Part shown: positions 1 to 11,180 of the stretch, piece after piece | How positions within the stretch are numbered: position 1 is the stretch's first letter | Layout: each line of letters starts with the position of its first letter | Assembly: GCA_964413535.1 (NCBI GenBank) | Contig: CAYPTB010000010.1 | Coordinates: forward strand, 124,001 to 188,000 | Direction of reading: 5' to 3' | Length of the DNA: 64,000 bases | Source: CAYPTB01 sp964413535 | GTDB taxonomy: Bacteria > Planctomycetota > UBA1135 > GCA-002686595 | Translations under genes and position numbers: made by a program | Notes under the pieces: model-generated | The model's input: only the letters and a program-made list of their open reading frames with translations | What the model was told of the DNA's origin: nothing | The model's database searches: none

Positions 1-2
1 TC

Positions 3-683
3 CTCGAAGCCTTCCAAGAGATCTGCGCCAACTTCGAGCGGCTCTTCCGCCAGCTCTTCGGCGGCGGTCGCGCGTCGATCGAGCTCGCGCCGGGCGTGCC
101 CGTGCTCGAGGCGGGCATCGAGATCTCCGCCCGCCCGCCGGGCCGCGAGATGCTCCCATTGGGTCTCCTCTCGGGCGGGCAGCGGACGATGACCGCGCTC
201 GCTCTCCTGTTTGCCGTCTTCCAGTCGCGTCCGAGCCCGTTCTGCGTGCTGGACGAAGTCGACGCGGCGCTCGACGACGCGAACATCGGGCGCTTCCTCG
301 TCCTGCTCGACGGATTCACCGCCGGCACCCAGTTCATCGTCGTGACCCACAACAAGGTCACGATGAGCGCGTGTCAGGCCCTGTACGGGATCACGATGGA
401 GACGCGCGGCGTCTCGCGCCAGGTCCAGGTCGAGCTCGAGCAGGTGGACGCCTTCGTCCCCGGCGTGTCGGGCGATGCGGACCGCGCCCAGAGCGCGCGG
501 CGCGAGATCGCCGATGCGGCCGCGGACGTCGAGGCCGAGGCTCCTCTGGACGCAGAGCTCGAGGGGGACGAGCCGGTCGTCGAGCTCGTTCCCGGCGGGT
601 CGGTTGCTCGCCACGCGGACGGTAACGGCGCGGCGCTCGCCGACCATCCAGAGCCCGTCGAAGAGGAGGCGTTCGGACGCTGA
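3..683 (+). CDS. smc: Chromosome segregation protein SMC, C-terminal part (5' cut by window)
   Basis: The window opens inside this gene; the reading frame runs from base 3 to a TGA at 681-683, giving 226 residues. It holds the C-terminal ATPase half-domain of SMC. The ABC signature LLSGGQR lies near residue 55, the Walker B segment CVLDEVDAALDD near residue 80, and a THNK switch segment follows about 30 residues later. The preceding LFGGGRA and IEISARPPGRE segments are typical of bacterial SMC heads. SMC dimers with ScpAB compact and separate the chromosome. The last 75 residues are acidic and Ala-rich with no recognisable domain, longer than usual. The hinge, coiled coil and N-terminal Walker A lie outside the window. 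The next gene is convergent, 7 bases away. Confidence 0.93.
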   Translation, partial: LEAFQEICANFERLFRQLFGGGRASIELAPGVPVLEAGIEISARPPGREMLPLGLLSGGQRTMTALALLFAVFQSRPSPFCVLDEVDAALDDANIGRFLVLLDGFTAGTQFIVVTHNKVTMSACQALYGITMETRGVSRQVQVELEQVDAFVPGVSGDADRAQSARREIADAAADVEAEAPLDAELEGDEPVVELVPGGSVARHADGNGAALADHPEPVEEEAFGR

Positions 684-690
684 CCGAGCG

Positions 691-1635
691 TCAGCGGATC
701 CAGGCCTCGAGGCCCGGAAGGCCGGCGAGGACGATGCTCCCGGCCGCGCCCAGGCTCTCCTCCGAGACGTGCGACAGGTTGTCGCGCGGGTCGTGCCAGT
801 AGGCGTTCGAAGGGCCGTACTCGAAGTCGATCAAATCGACGCTCGGCACGTTGGCGGCCATGAACGACAGATGGTCGTCCTTGATCTCGCGTCGGTCTCC
901 GTCGACGTGACGGCCGAGACCCGCGGCGTGCGCGGCGCGGAAGAAGATCTGGAGCAGCTCCGGATCCGACAGGGTCTCGTGGGAAAGTTTCAAGTCGCGG
1001 TCGCCCACGAGATCGATGACGACGGCGGCGGCGACGCGCTCGATCTCACCGGTGCGCACGAGTTCGGCGACGTGGTAGCGCGAGCCGTAACGGTTGTCGG
1101 GGTCGACCCACTCCTCGTCGATCGATTCCTCCCCGTCGACGAACAGCACGCGGTACGCGACGGCTCGGCGGCGCTCGTCGGAAGCGAGACAGCGCGCCAG
1201 CTCCAGCAAGACCGCCGTACCCGAAGCCGAGTCGTTCGCGCCGAGGAACGGCCAGTCGAAGCGCTTCGTGTCGATGTGGGCGACGAGCGCCACGAGCGGA
1301 GCGTCCGCTGGTCCGATGTCGGCGTGGACGTTGGCGAAGGCGATCGCTCCGATCGGTGTGTCGTTCGTGAACTCCTGCACGCTGGGCTCGAGACCGTAGC
1401 TTCGAAGCTCACGGACGATGTACTCGCGGGCTCGCGCGAGCGCGGGTGAGCCGGAGGGCCGCGGCCCGAACTCGACCATGGCCTCCAAGTGGCCCCAAGC
1501 GCGCGCCGAGTCGAAGGCGGGCGGAGTGGGGGCGGCTTCGAAGCTGCCGCAGGCGGCGAGCAGGAGCACGGCGCAAGAGGCCGCGCCGAAGGGCGATCGC
1601 CCGACCGGGATGGGGTGAAGCATCCAGGGAAGCAT
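691..1635 (-). CDS. M28-family zinc peptidase / glutaminyl cyclotransferase-like lipoprotein
   Basis: About 314 residues. The N-terminus is a lipoprotein signal ending in VLLLAAC, so the protein is probably anchored in a membrane. Metal-ligand motifs of the M28 / glutaminyl-cyclase fold are in order: AHIDTK (near residue 120), GANDSASG (Asp near 135), the DGEES pair, VVIDLVGD, and a C-terminal YWHDPRDN histidine. M28 members are aminopeptidases; the closely related QC branch cyclises N-terminal Gln, and the spacing here (short protein, DGEE motif) fits QC at least as well. Starts are possible at GTG 1668, ATG 1635 and ATG 1623, none with a clear Shine-Dalgarno. I chose 1635 because it gives a normal-length signal peptide. 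It is convergent with smc. Confidence 0.85.
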   Translation of the reverse strand: MLPWMLHPIPVGRSPFGAASCAVLLLAACGSFEAAPTPPAFDSARAWGHLEAMVEFGPRPSGSPALARAREYIVRELRSYGLEPSVQEFTNDTPIGAIAFANVHADIGPADAPLVALVAHIDTKRFDWPFLGANDSASGTAVLLELARCLASDERRRAVAYRVLFVDGEESIDEEWVDPDNRYGSRYHVAELVRTGEIERVAAAVVIDLVGDRDLKLSHETLSDPELLQIFFRAAHAAGLGRHVDGDRREIKDDHLSFMAANVPSVDLIDFEYGPSNAYWHDPRDNLSHVSEESLGAAGSIVLAGLPGLEAWIR

Positions 1636-1892
1636 AGGAAACGGAGCGTTCCGGACGAGCACCTGCACGCGTGCGGTCCCGGAAGGATCCCGGCTACGTA
1701 GGTACGAGGAGTGCCGGCTCCGGGCGGAGGATCGGAGGGAATCGAGTTCCGGTCTCGTGCACTGGTCTTCGCTCGGGCGTGCTCCTAGATATTCGCGTCA
1801 CAGGGTTGGTCCGTCACGCCTGGGCGTAGGCGGGCTCGGCCCGTGAGGCGCCCGATCTTCAGTTCGACGCAGGAACGACCGACACAGGCAAG

Positions 1893-1917
1893 GACTCGGG
1901 CGTCCTGAACCCGAGTC
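1893..1917 (+). promoter_or_regulatory. 8-bp stem hairpin in the leader just before prkA
   Basis: Two perfectly complementary 8-base arms (GACTCGGG 1893-1900 and CCCGAGTC 1910-1917) enclose a 9-base loop and end 16 bases before the prkA ATG. No Shine-Dalgarno is visible between hairpin and start. The position would let it affect translation initiation or mRNA stability of the stress operon, but that is inference. The rest of the 1669-1933 intergenic stretch shows only a weak TAGATAT -10-like box near 1786 and no other gene. Confidence 0.4.
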
Positions 1918-1933
1918 GGCAGTCCCCCGATCC

Positions 1934-3974
<2,041 letters not shown>

Positions 3975-3976
<2 letters not shown>

Positions 3977-3980
3977 GAGG
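3975..3980 (+). promoter_or_regulatory. Shine-Dalgarno AGGAGG fixing the GTG start of yeaH
   Basis: A perfect AGGAGG overlaps the prkA stop codon (TAG 3974-3976) and sits 4 bases before GTG 3985. It decides the start against the much longer open frame that extends upstream into prkA, and indicates translational coupling with prkA. Confidence 0.75.
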
Positions 3981-3984
3981 GTTC

Positions 3985-5091
3985 GTGTACCGCATCGACG
4001 CCGACCGCGCGCGCTTCCGGGAGATCGTCCGGGGCCGGATTCGCCAGGACCTGCGCAAGTTCCTCTCGACCGGAGAGCTGATCGGGCGCTGCGGCGAGCA
4101 CGCAGTCTCGATCCCCTTGCCGCAGATCGAGCTGCCGCACATCCGCTTCGGGCCCAACGGAAAAGGCGGCGGCGAAGGGGGCGAAGGCGAGAGCGGAGAG
4201 CCCAAGGGCGGCGATGCGGCCGAAGGTCAGGGCGGCGCGGGAGCGGGCAACCAGACCGGGAGCCACATCCTCGAGGTCGAGGTCGACATCGACGACCTGG
4301 CCGAGATGCTCGGCGAAGAGCTCGAGCTGCCCAACATCGAGCCGCGCGGCGTCAAGGACCTCGCGACGGAGGGAGGCCGCTACAACGGCATCCACAACAC
4401 CGGCCCCAACTCCCTGCGTCACTTCCGCCGCAGCTACAAGTCGGCGCTCCTGCGCACGCTGGCGAGCGGTTTGTGGGATCCGCGCGATCCGCGGGTCGTG
4501 CCCATTCGCGAGGACTTCCGCTACCGCGTGCGTAACTCCTGCGAGAAGCCCGAGTCGTCCGCCGTCGTGTTCCACATGATGGACGTCTCCGGCTCGATGG
4601 GGCGCGAGCAGAAGGAGATCGTGCGCATCAAGGCCTTCTGGATCGACACGTGGCTGCGCAGCCAGTACCGCAACCTCGAAGTGGTCTACGTCGTCCACGA
4701 CGCCGTCGCCAAGGTCGTCGACCAGCACACGTTCTTCCACCTGCGCGAGTCCGGCGGAACGAAGATCTCCTCGGCCTACGAGCTGTGCCTGAAGCAGGTT
4801 CAGGAGCGCTTCCGACCCGAGGACTGGAACATCTACCCGTTCCACTATTCCGATGGCGACAACTGGTCAGCGCGGGACACCGAATTGTGCATCGCGATCC
4901 TGCGCGACGAGATCCTGCCGCGCGTGAACCAGTTCTGCTACGGCCAGGTGAAGAGCGCCCACGGATCCGGTCAGTTCAAGAAGGACCTGGACAACGCGCT
5001 CGGTAGCGAGGATCGGCTCGTGACGACGGGCATCTCCGATCGCGCGGACATCCCCACGTCGATCAAGGCCTTCCTGGGGCGGGGGCGCTGA
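3985..5091 (+). CDS. yeaH: DUF444 / YeaH-YhbH family VWA-domain protein
   Basis: 368 residues from GTG 3985. After a short N-terminal region (RIDADRARFREIVRGR) comes a low-complexity Gly/Glu/Lys linker near residues 55-90, then the DUF444 core. A von Willebrand A MIDAS motif DVSGSMG is near residue 200, followed by the metal-site Thr/Asp segments ESGGTKISSAYE and YPFHYSDGDNW. The family is always found with PrkA and SpoVR and is thought to act as a partner of the kinase; the molecular role is not established. It starts 8 bases after prkA, and its stop is followed after 1 base by the spoVR start, so the three are very probably one transcript. Confidence 0.93.
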   Translation: MYRIDADRARFREIVRGRIRQDLRKFLSTGELIGRCGEHAVSIPLPQIELPHIRFGPNGKGGGEGGEGESGEPKGGDAAEGQGGAGAGNQTGSHILEVEVDIDDLAEMLGEELELPNIEPRGVKDLATEGGRYNGIHNTGPNSLRHFRRSYKSALLRTLASGLWDPRDPRVVPIREDFRYRVRNSCEKPESSAVVFHMMDVSGSMGREQKEIVRIKAFWIDTWLRSQYRNLEVVYVVHDAVAKVVDQHTFFHLRESGGTKISSAYELCLKQVQERFRPEDWNIYPFHYSDGDNWSARDTELCIAILRDEILPRVNQFCYGQVKSAHGSGQFKKDLDNALGSEDRLVTTGISDRADIPTSIKAFLGRGR

Positions 5092-5092
5092 G

Positions 5093-6574
5093 GTGAGGCT
5101 CAAGTCCTCGCTCCCCGCCGCGCTGAAGTACCAGGCCGTGATCATCGAATCCGCGGCGCGTGAGGCGGGTCTCGACTTCTTCGAGGTCGTGTTCGAGCTG
5201 CTCGACGCGCGCGACGTGAACGGGATCGCGGCCTATGGCGGCTTCCCGGTGCGCTATCCCTCCTGGCGCTTTGGAATGGAGTACGAGCGGCTCGAGAAGG
5301 GTTACACCTGGGGCCTCTCGAAGATCTACGAGCTCGTCATCAACAACGACCCGACCTACGCCTACCTGGTGCGCTCGAATTCGTTGCTCGAGCAGAAGCT
5401 CGTGATGGCGCACGTGTACGGACACGCCGACTTCTTCAAGACGAACGTGTGGTTCGCGCCGACGGAGCGCCACATGATCGACGGCATCGGCAACCACGCG
5501 ACGCGCATTCGCCGCTACGTCGACACGTTCGGTCAGGAGCGGGTGGAGTCCTTCATGGACCGCGCTCTGTCGCTCGAGACCCTCGTCGATCCCTACGAGC
5601 CCCTGCGCAAGATGCAACGGGGCGCGAGCGCCTCCAGCTCCTACACACCCCTCTCCGAGCGCGCGCGGATCGCCTTGGACTCGCTGACGGCCGCCCCGAG
5701 GCTCGAGGAGGACGAAGAGGACCCCGAGCTCGCGCGGATGCGCCGCGTGCTGCCGACCTACGACATCCTGGGCTTCCTGGCGGAGCACGCTCCGCTCGAG
5801 ACCTGGCAGCGCAACGTGCTGCGCATCGTCCACCGCGAGTCCACCTACTTCACGCCCCAACGCATGACGAAGATCATGAACGAGGGCTGGGCGAGCTTCT
5901 GGCACAGTCGTCTGCTCACCACCGGCGGTCTGCTCGAGCCGTCCGAGATCCTCGACTTCGCCGACACGCACTCGGGCGCCACGTCGACGAGCGGCCCCGG
6001 CATCAATCCCTACAAGCTCGGGATCGAGCTCTTCCGCCACGCCGAGCGGCGCGGCGAGGATCTCTTCCTCCTGCGCCGGCTGCACAACGACGTCAGCTTG
6101 ATCGACAAGCTCGCCGACGAGGAGTTCACGGAGCTCTTCCTCCGACCGGCGCTCACGGTCCCAAAGGGTCATGGCGCTCCGGCGAGCTCGGGTGCCGCGC
6201 GCGGACGGGGAGCCGCGCTTCAGACGCAGACCTCGGGCGAGGAGTCCGGCCCGCCGACCTGGCTCGCCATCAAGGCGCGCGTGCTGCGCGACCTGTCCTG
6301 GGGCGGCCTGCCGCAGATCGAGCTCGTCGGCGTCGACGCGAAGGGCGAAGGGGAGCTCGTGCTCGTGCATCACCACGACGGACGCGACCTGCAGCTCTCG
6401 GCGACGGGCGAGACGCTCAAGAACGCGGCCACGCTGTGGCGGGCTCCGGTCCATTTGCACACGATCGAGGACGGCCACGGACGGCTCTTCGTCGCGGGTG
6501 AGGACGGCATCGAAGCCCACGACGATCGCGAGTCGGAGAGCCTGTGCAAGGCCGACTTCGGGTTCGACGACTGA
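5093..6574 (+). CDS. spoVR: SpoVR family protein (YcgB-like)
   Basis: 493 residues from GTG 5093, 1 base after the yeaH stop. The SpoVR domain covers nearly the full length. Diagnostic segments include VFGHADFFKTN-type (here VYGHADFFKTN), NEGWASFWHSR and GPGINPYKLGIELF. Several conserved His and Glu residues in these segments look metal- or active-site-like, but no activity is known for the family. A shorter C-terminal part (from about residue 385) after an Ala/Gly-rich linker is a separate domain with alternating strand patterns. In Bacillus SpoVR affects the spore cortex; in non-spore-formers the link is to PrkA and starvation. This is the third gene of the block and the last before the sulfatase-like genes. 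Confidence 0.93.
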   Translation: MRLKSSLPAALKYQAVIIESAAREAGLDFFEVVFELLDARDVNGIAAYGGFPVRYPSWRFGMEYERLEKGYTWGLSKIYELVINNDPTYAYLVRSNSLLEQKLVMAHVYGHADFFKTNVWFAPTERHMIDGIGNHATRIRRYVDTFGQERVESFMDRALSLETLVDPYEPLRKMQRGASASSSYTPLSERARIALDSLTAAPRLEEDEEDPELARMRRVLPTYDILGFLAEHAPLETWQRNVLRIVHRESTYFTPQRMTKIMNEGWASFWHSRLLTTGGLLEPSEILDFADTHSGATSTSGPGINPYKLGIELFRHAERRGEDLFLLRRLHNDVSLIDKLADEEFTELFLRPALTVPKGHGAPASSGAARGRGAALQTQTSGEESGPPTWLAIKARVLRDLSWGGLPQIELVGVDAKGEGELVLVHHHDGRDLQLSATGETLKNAATLWRAPVHLHTIEDGHGRLFVAGEDGIEAHDDRESESLCKADFGFDD

Positions 6575-6656
6575 GACCCGAGCGCGTTCGCCCCGCTTCG
6601 ACCGCGGACGGCCGTACACTCTCCCCCGGGATCGCCCGCCCGGCTATCCGTCCTCT

Positions 6657-8111
6657 ATGCGCTCTCTCCCGGCCTCCGCCGTCGCGCTCGCTCTCTTCGC
6701 CCTAGCGTGCGGCGGCGCCGATCCGCGCCGTCCCGACGTGATCCTCGTGGTCGTGGACACGCTGCGCGCCGATCGGTTGTCCTGCTACGGCTATCCGCGC
6801 GCCACGTCCCCGGTGATCGACGGTCTGGCGGCGGAGGGCACGCTGTTTCGGGATGCGACGGCTCAGTCGGGCTGGACCCTTCCCTCGATGGCCTCGCTCC
6901 TCACGGGTCGCTACGTGACGGCGCAGGTGCATTCGCTCGGTGCAGACGGCGGCACGCTGGCCGAGGCGTTCCAACGGGCCGGCTACGTGACGCTGGCCCA
7001 CGTGGCCAACCTGTCGATGACGCACGACGCCGGCTTCGCTCGCGGATTCTCGGTCTACGACCTTCGGCCCGAGGAGCGCGGCCTGGAGGCGGTCTTGCGC
7101 CCGCCGCGCGGAGACAACTTGCTCGAGCGCACGATCGCCTCGATCGACGAGGTCTTTCCCCCGGAGCGGAAGGAGAACGAGCGCGCACCGCTCTTCCTCT
7201 TGTTCCATTCCTTCGATCCCCACAACCCCTACGACGAGCACCCCGAGAGCCCCCTCGAGCCCGAAGCAGCCGTCGACGTCCTGCCCGAGGGATGGCAGGC
7301 CAAGGCTCTCTCCGAACGCGGTCGCGAGCCGCCTCGGAACGACCCCGAATGGCAGAAGACCCTCGCGAAGCTCCGGCGCATGCGCGGCCTCTACGACCAG
7401 GAGGTGGAGTACTCCGATCGAATCATCGGGGAGCTCCTCTCGGCCCTGCGTGAGCGCGGGTTCCTCGAACACGCGCTGGTCGCCCTCGTGTCCGATCACG
7501 GCGAAGGTCTGTGGGATCACGTCGCGGGCCGGCCGCCGCTCGAGCTCGCGGAGGCGCGCCCCATCGACTTCTTCTACCAGCGCCACGGGGCGCACCTCTA
7601 CCAGGAGGCGATCCACACGCCCTTCGTCCTGTGGGGAGCAGGCGTGCCCGCCGGAGTCGTGATCGAGGAGCCGGTCGAGAACGTCGATCTCTTCCCGACC
7701 CTGCTCGAACTCGCTTCGGTGCCGATCCCTCCCGGACCGGCGGGTGAGCTGCACGGACGCAGCTTGGTCGGCGCGTTGCGCACCGGGCGGGCGCCCGAGC
7801 GGTCCGCGGTCTTCTCCTTCGTCCACCACAAGGCCAGCGTGCGCGAGGTGGCGACCGGCCTGAAGTTGACCCTCGTCCTGCGCCCGGAATTCGCCGAGCG
7901 GCACGCGAACGAGCTCTTCCACCTGCCCAGCGATCCGCACGAGCGCAACGACCTCGCGGACTCGCGCCCCGAGGATCTCGCGCGCCTCGAACGGACCTTG
8001 CGCGATTGGCTCGAGCGCCACGCCATGGGATCGGGGTCCGGATCGGTGAACGAAGCGCAGGCCCAGGCGTTGCGCGACCTCGGCTACACCGCCGACGACA
8101 TCGGGCAGTGA
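6657..8111 (+). CDS. Sulfatase-like (alkaline phosphatase superfamily) lipoprotein, Thr-type
   Basis: 484 residues from ATG 6657. It has a lipoprotein signal with Cys near residue 18. The PF00884-type core begins with ILVVVDTLRAD (metal Asp near 34) and CYGYPRATSP. The segment aligned with the sulfatase C-x-P-S-R reads WTLPSMASLLTGRY, so the nucleophile position is Thr74, not Cys/Ser. A later VSDHGEGLWDH supplies the metal-binding Asp-His pair. With Thr, formylglycine conversion is impossible, so sulfatase activity is doubtful; phosphodiesterase or phosphotransferase chemistry, as in Thr-type members of the superfamily, is possible. The gene at 54172 is a close paralogue. The next gene overlaps by GTGA. 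Confidence 0.88.
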   Translation: MRSLPASAVALALFALACGGADPRRPDVILVVVDTLRADRLSCYGYPRATSPVIDGLAAEGTLFRDATAQSGWTLPSMASLLTGRYVTAQVHSLGADGGTLAEAFQRAGYVTLAHVANLSMTHDAGFARGFSVYDLRPEERGLEAVLRPPRGDNLLERTIASIDEVFPPERKENERAPLFLLFHSFDPHNPYDEHPESPLEPEAAVDVLPEGWQAKALSERGREPPRNDPEWQKTLAKLRRMRGLYDQEVEYSDRIIGELLSALRERGFLEHALVALVSDHGEGLWDHVAGRPPLELAEARPIDFFYQRHGAHLYQEAIHTPFVLWGAGVPAGVVIEEPVENVDLFPTLLELASVPIPPGPAGELHGRSLVGALRTGRAPERSAVFSFVHHKASVREVATGLKLTLVLRPEFAERHANELFHLPSDPHERNDLADSRPEDLARLERTLRDWLERHAMGSGSGSVNEAQAQALRDLGYTADDIGQ

Positions 8112-9619
8112 AGACTCGGGATGCAGAGCTGGGCGAGTTGCGAAGCGCTGCGCGAGCGCTCGTGGCCGCCGCGCTCGTGCTCGCTGCGCAAGGCTGCGCG
8201 GATCCGCCCGGCGTGCGACCGGGTGCGGATTGCGCGCTCGTGATCGTCGACACGCTGCGCGCCGACGCGCTCTCCTGCTACGGGAACCCGCTCCGGACGA
8301 GTCCCCATCTCGACCGACTCGCGGAGAGGTCGGCGCGCTTCGCCGAGTGCTTCGCCCAGGCGCCCAACACGGCCACGAGCCATGCCACGCTCTTCACCGG
8401 TCTCCATCCCTGGACGCACCGCGTGGCGAACTTGACGAGCTTCGAGCAGGGCACGCCGGGACTTCCCGACGCGTTCGAGACGCTCGCCGAGCGCTTCTCC
8501 CGCGCGGGGTATCGAACGGCGGCGTTCACCGACGGAGGACCGCTCGGCCGCACCTGGAACCTGTGCCAGGGGTTCGAGGTGCTCGAGGCGCGCTACGAGG
8601 GCGTGCGCGCCAAGGTCGATGCAGTGCTGGCCTTCCTCGACGCGCGCGATCTCGCGCACGACGCGCGTCCGCTCTTCCTGTTCGTGCACACCTACGAGGT
8701 GCACGTGCCCTACGTGCCGGCAGAGGAGTGGATCGAGCGCTTCGACCCCGACTACGAGGGCCCCCTGGTGGACGCGCTGGCGGCGATCCGCGCCGAACGC
8801 GCCGCAGGGCGCGAGCGGCAACCCGACGCCAAGCTGCTCCTGCGCGAGCGCGCGCGTTTCACGCCGCGCGACTGGGAGCACCTGCGCGCGCTCTACCACG
8901 CCGAGGTGGCCTACACCGACCAGGAGCTCGCCCGTCTCTTCGAGCGTTTGGGCGACGAGACGATCCTGGCTGTGACGAGCGACCACGGGGAAGAGTTCCT
9001 GGAGCACGGCGAGGTCGGGCACGTCCAGCTCCACCGCGAGACGCTGCACGTCCCCTTGCTGCTCTCGCTGCCCGGCGCCTTCGGTGCGGGAGTCGTCGTC
9101 TCGGAGCCGGTGGGCCTCGTCGATCTGCACGCGACGCTGCTCGAGGCCGCAGGCCTGCCCACGGGCGGCGGGGATTCGCGCAGCCTGCTCCCGCTCCTGC
9201 GCGGCGAGCGCGATCCGGCGCGCGCGCTCTTCGCGGAGACGACCGAGCACCTCTACAGCGACCGACCCACGCCCTGGCGGCGATCTGTGCGCTTCGGCGG
9301 GCAGGCCTTCTTCTCCACGCGCACCGCGCCCGACGATCCCCAAAGCGCTCGAATCTCGTTGTTCGACCTCGCGCGCGACCCGACGGAATCGAACGACCTC
9401 CTGGCCGGACCCCAGCCGAGCTCGCGCGTCGCAGCCCAGGCCGCGCACGCGCAGGCGCTCCTCGAGAGCCACCTCGCCACGGCTTCGAAGCTGAGGGACG
9501 CGGTCGCTGCCGGCCGGGAGCTCGACGGCCTCGCCGCCGCCGATGCGGAGCTCGCGCGCGAGCTCGAGGCCCTGGGCTACCTCGATGCGGAGCCCGAGCG
9601 CAGGGATCGAGACGAATAG
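8108..9619 (+). CDS. Sulfatase-like (alkaline phosphatase superfamily) lipoprotein, second in tandem
   Basis: 503 residues from GTG 8108, overlapping the previous stop by 4 bases (GTGA), so the pair is translationally coupled. A hydrophobic signal ends in LAAQGC (Cys near 30). The core starts at ALVIVDTLRADALSCYGN (Asp48). The nucleophile segment is NTATSHATLFTGLHP, again with Thr (about residue 88) where sulfatases have Cys/Ser. TSDHGEEFLEHGEVGH gives the second metal cluster. It is divergent from its tandem neighbour: only the catalytic landmarks and the ending (EALGYLD-type) are shared. The substrate is unknown; likely a cell-surface or extracytoplasmic ester. Confidence 0.87.
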   Translation: MKTRDAELGELRSAARALVAAALVLAAQGCADPPGVRPGADCALVIVDTLRADALSCYGNPLRTSPHLDRLAERSARFAECFAQAPNTATSHATLFTGLHPWTHRVANLTSFEQGTPGLPDAFETLAERFSRAGYRTAAFTDGGPLGRTWNLCQGFEVLEARYEGVRAKVDAVLAFLDARDLAHDARPLFLFVHTYEVHVPYVPAEEWIERFDPDYEGPLVDALAAIRAERAAGRERQPDAKLLLRERARFTPRDWEHLRALYHAEVAYTDQELARLFERLGDETILAVTSDHGEEFLEHGEVGHVQLHRETLHVPLLLSLPGAFGAGVVVSEPVGLVDLHATLLEAAGLPTGGGDSRSLLPLLRGERDPARALFAETTEHLYSDRPTPWRRSVRFGGQAFFSTRTAPDDPQSARISLFDLARDPTESNDLLAGPQPSSRVAAQAAHAQALLESHLATASKLRDAVAAGRELDGLAAADAELARELEALGYLDAEPERRDRDE

Positions 9620-9696
9620 CGACGTCGTCGTGAGTGGGAGTGCGAGCCGCGACTCGCCGCCTTGCAGCGGGGGAGGGGGACCGCGACACTTCCGCG

Positions 9697-10986
9697 ATGC
9701 CCACCTCCTCCCCGACACGGGCCGTGGTCCTCTGCGGCGTGCTGCTCTCGCTCTGTGCCTGCAAGAACGCCAAGGACGTCGACACGCCCACCGGCACGAA
9801 CCCGCCGGCCGGAGCGATGATCGACACGATTCCGCCCTCCGCCGCGGGAGCGGGCGGCTGCAACGGAGCGAACCAAAGCTTCGCCGGCTGCGAGGAGATC
9901 GATCTCGCCCTCGTTCTCGCCGCGCTCGGCCCGTCCGTGGCGACGCTCACGCGCATCACCGCTGCGCAGGGCGCGGACGAGCTCCTCTATGCGACCGCCG
10001 TGTTCTCGGCCAGTGGGGACGCGACCGTGGTCGAGATCGACCTCGCCGATCCTTCCGCACCCGTGGCGCGCACTCTCCTCGCCGTGGGGGCCGTGGACGC
10101 CTTCGCCTCGAGCGCGCTCGGCGTGACGGCGCAGGCAGCGTTCGGCGAGCTGGCGGTCCTCGACGCGTCGCTGCTCGTCGTCGCGGAGCTCGCCACGAAC
10201 ACGATCGTCGCCGTCGGCCGCGCGCAGCCGAGCGCGATCCTGCCGTTCGCCGGCGCCGCGAACGGCGCGGGAGGCTTCTTCGACAGCACGACTGCGCTCG
10301 CGCGCTTCGACCTCGATCCCGAGAGCCAGCTCCGTCCGACCTCCGACGGGCGCGTCTTCGTCGCGGACACGGGCAACAACGCGCTGCGCGTGATCCTCGG
10401 GAATCCACTGTTCGACCCGACGAGCCTGGTGCTGACCCTCGCCGGCGGCGGACCGACGGGCCTGGGCGGCGCGGGCTTCGTCGACGGCCCGCTCGTTTCG
10501 GCGCGCTTCGACGCGCCCACCGGCCTGGTCCTGACCTGCGGGAACCAGATGCTCGTCACCGAGCGCGGCGACGGGGGACTGGGCGGTCACCGCGTTCGGC
10601 GCCTCACGCTCTTCGGGTTCGATCCGTTCGCGGGTGCGCTCACGGGGTTCACGGAGACGGAGGCCGGCACCGGCGTGGCCATGTCGGTCGCAGGTGTGGG
10701 AGCGCAAGCGCTGGTCGCCGAGCCGACCGGTCCGCAGAGCTCCATGGACGGGGAGGTCTACTGGATCGACGCGTCGACCGGCGTCCTGCGCCGCCAGAGC
10801 GGTTTCGCCGGCCCGGTCGACTGCCCCCTCGCGCCGTCCGGCAACTGTGCGCTCGCCAGCCAGTTCTGCGACCCGGGCCAGGTCGACTTCCCGGCCGGCG
10901 CGTCGTTCTCGACCGCGATCTCGGGAACCGGCGCTCTGTACGTCCTCGCGTCCGGCACGACCCTGCTGCGGCGCTTCGGTCCCTGA
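9697..10986 (+). CDS. NHL/beta-propeller-like lipoprotein of unknown function
   Basis: 429 residues from ATG 9697. The signal LCGVLLSLCAC is a lipobox with Cys near residue 20, followed by a Thr/Pro/Gly-rich linker. The body is made of beta-strand-rich repeats with NHL-like segments such as GRVFVADTGNNALRVI and LAGGGPTG, ending in GTTLLRRFGP. NHL propellers bind proteins, RNA or carbohydrate; no catalytic motif is visible. It lies 77 bases after the second sulfatase-like gene in the same direction and may share its transcript. An upstream in-frame start at 9634 would precede the signal peptide and is not preferred. Confidence 0.75.
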   Translation: MPTSSPTRAVVLCGVLLSLCACKNAKDVDTPTGTNPPAGAMIDTIPPSAAGAGGCNGANQSFAGCEEIDLALVLAALGPSVATLTRITAAQGADELLYATAVFSASGDATVVEIDLADPSAPVARTLLAVGAVDAFASSALGVTAQAAFGELAVLDASLLVVAELATNTIVAVGRAQPSAILPFAGAANGAGGFFDSTTALARFDLDPESQLRPTSDGRVFVADTGNNALRVILGNPLFDPTSLVLTLAGGGPTGLGGAGFVDGPLVSARFDAPTGLVLTCGNQMLVTERGDGGLGGHRVRRLTLFGFDPFAGALTGFTETEAGTGVAMSVAGVGAQALVAEPTGPQSSMDGEVYWIDASTGVLRRQSGFAGPVDCPLAPSGNCALASQFCDPGQVDFPAGASFSTAISGTGALYVLASGTTLLRRFGP

Positions 10987-11180
10987 GCCGGGCGAGCGGC
11001 GGATCCCTCGGTGGCGGAATCGGGCACTTTCTCGGGCCGGTCGCGGGCCGCACGGAAACAGTGGCCTGGCCCCGCTCCTGCGCGGCCCAGCAGCGGATTT
11101 TCCGCCCCGCCGACGAGCGACCTGTCGACCGCGCCGAAGAAGGGGTGTAGAGAAGTTCCAGAGCGGCGCTTCGAGCGAAC

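Noticed and set aside
1669..1933. Possible tRNA or small RNA in the gap before prkA
   Set aside because: No cloverleaf or T-loop consensus found; only the 8-bp hairpin before prkA stands out.
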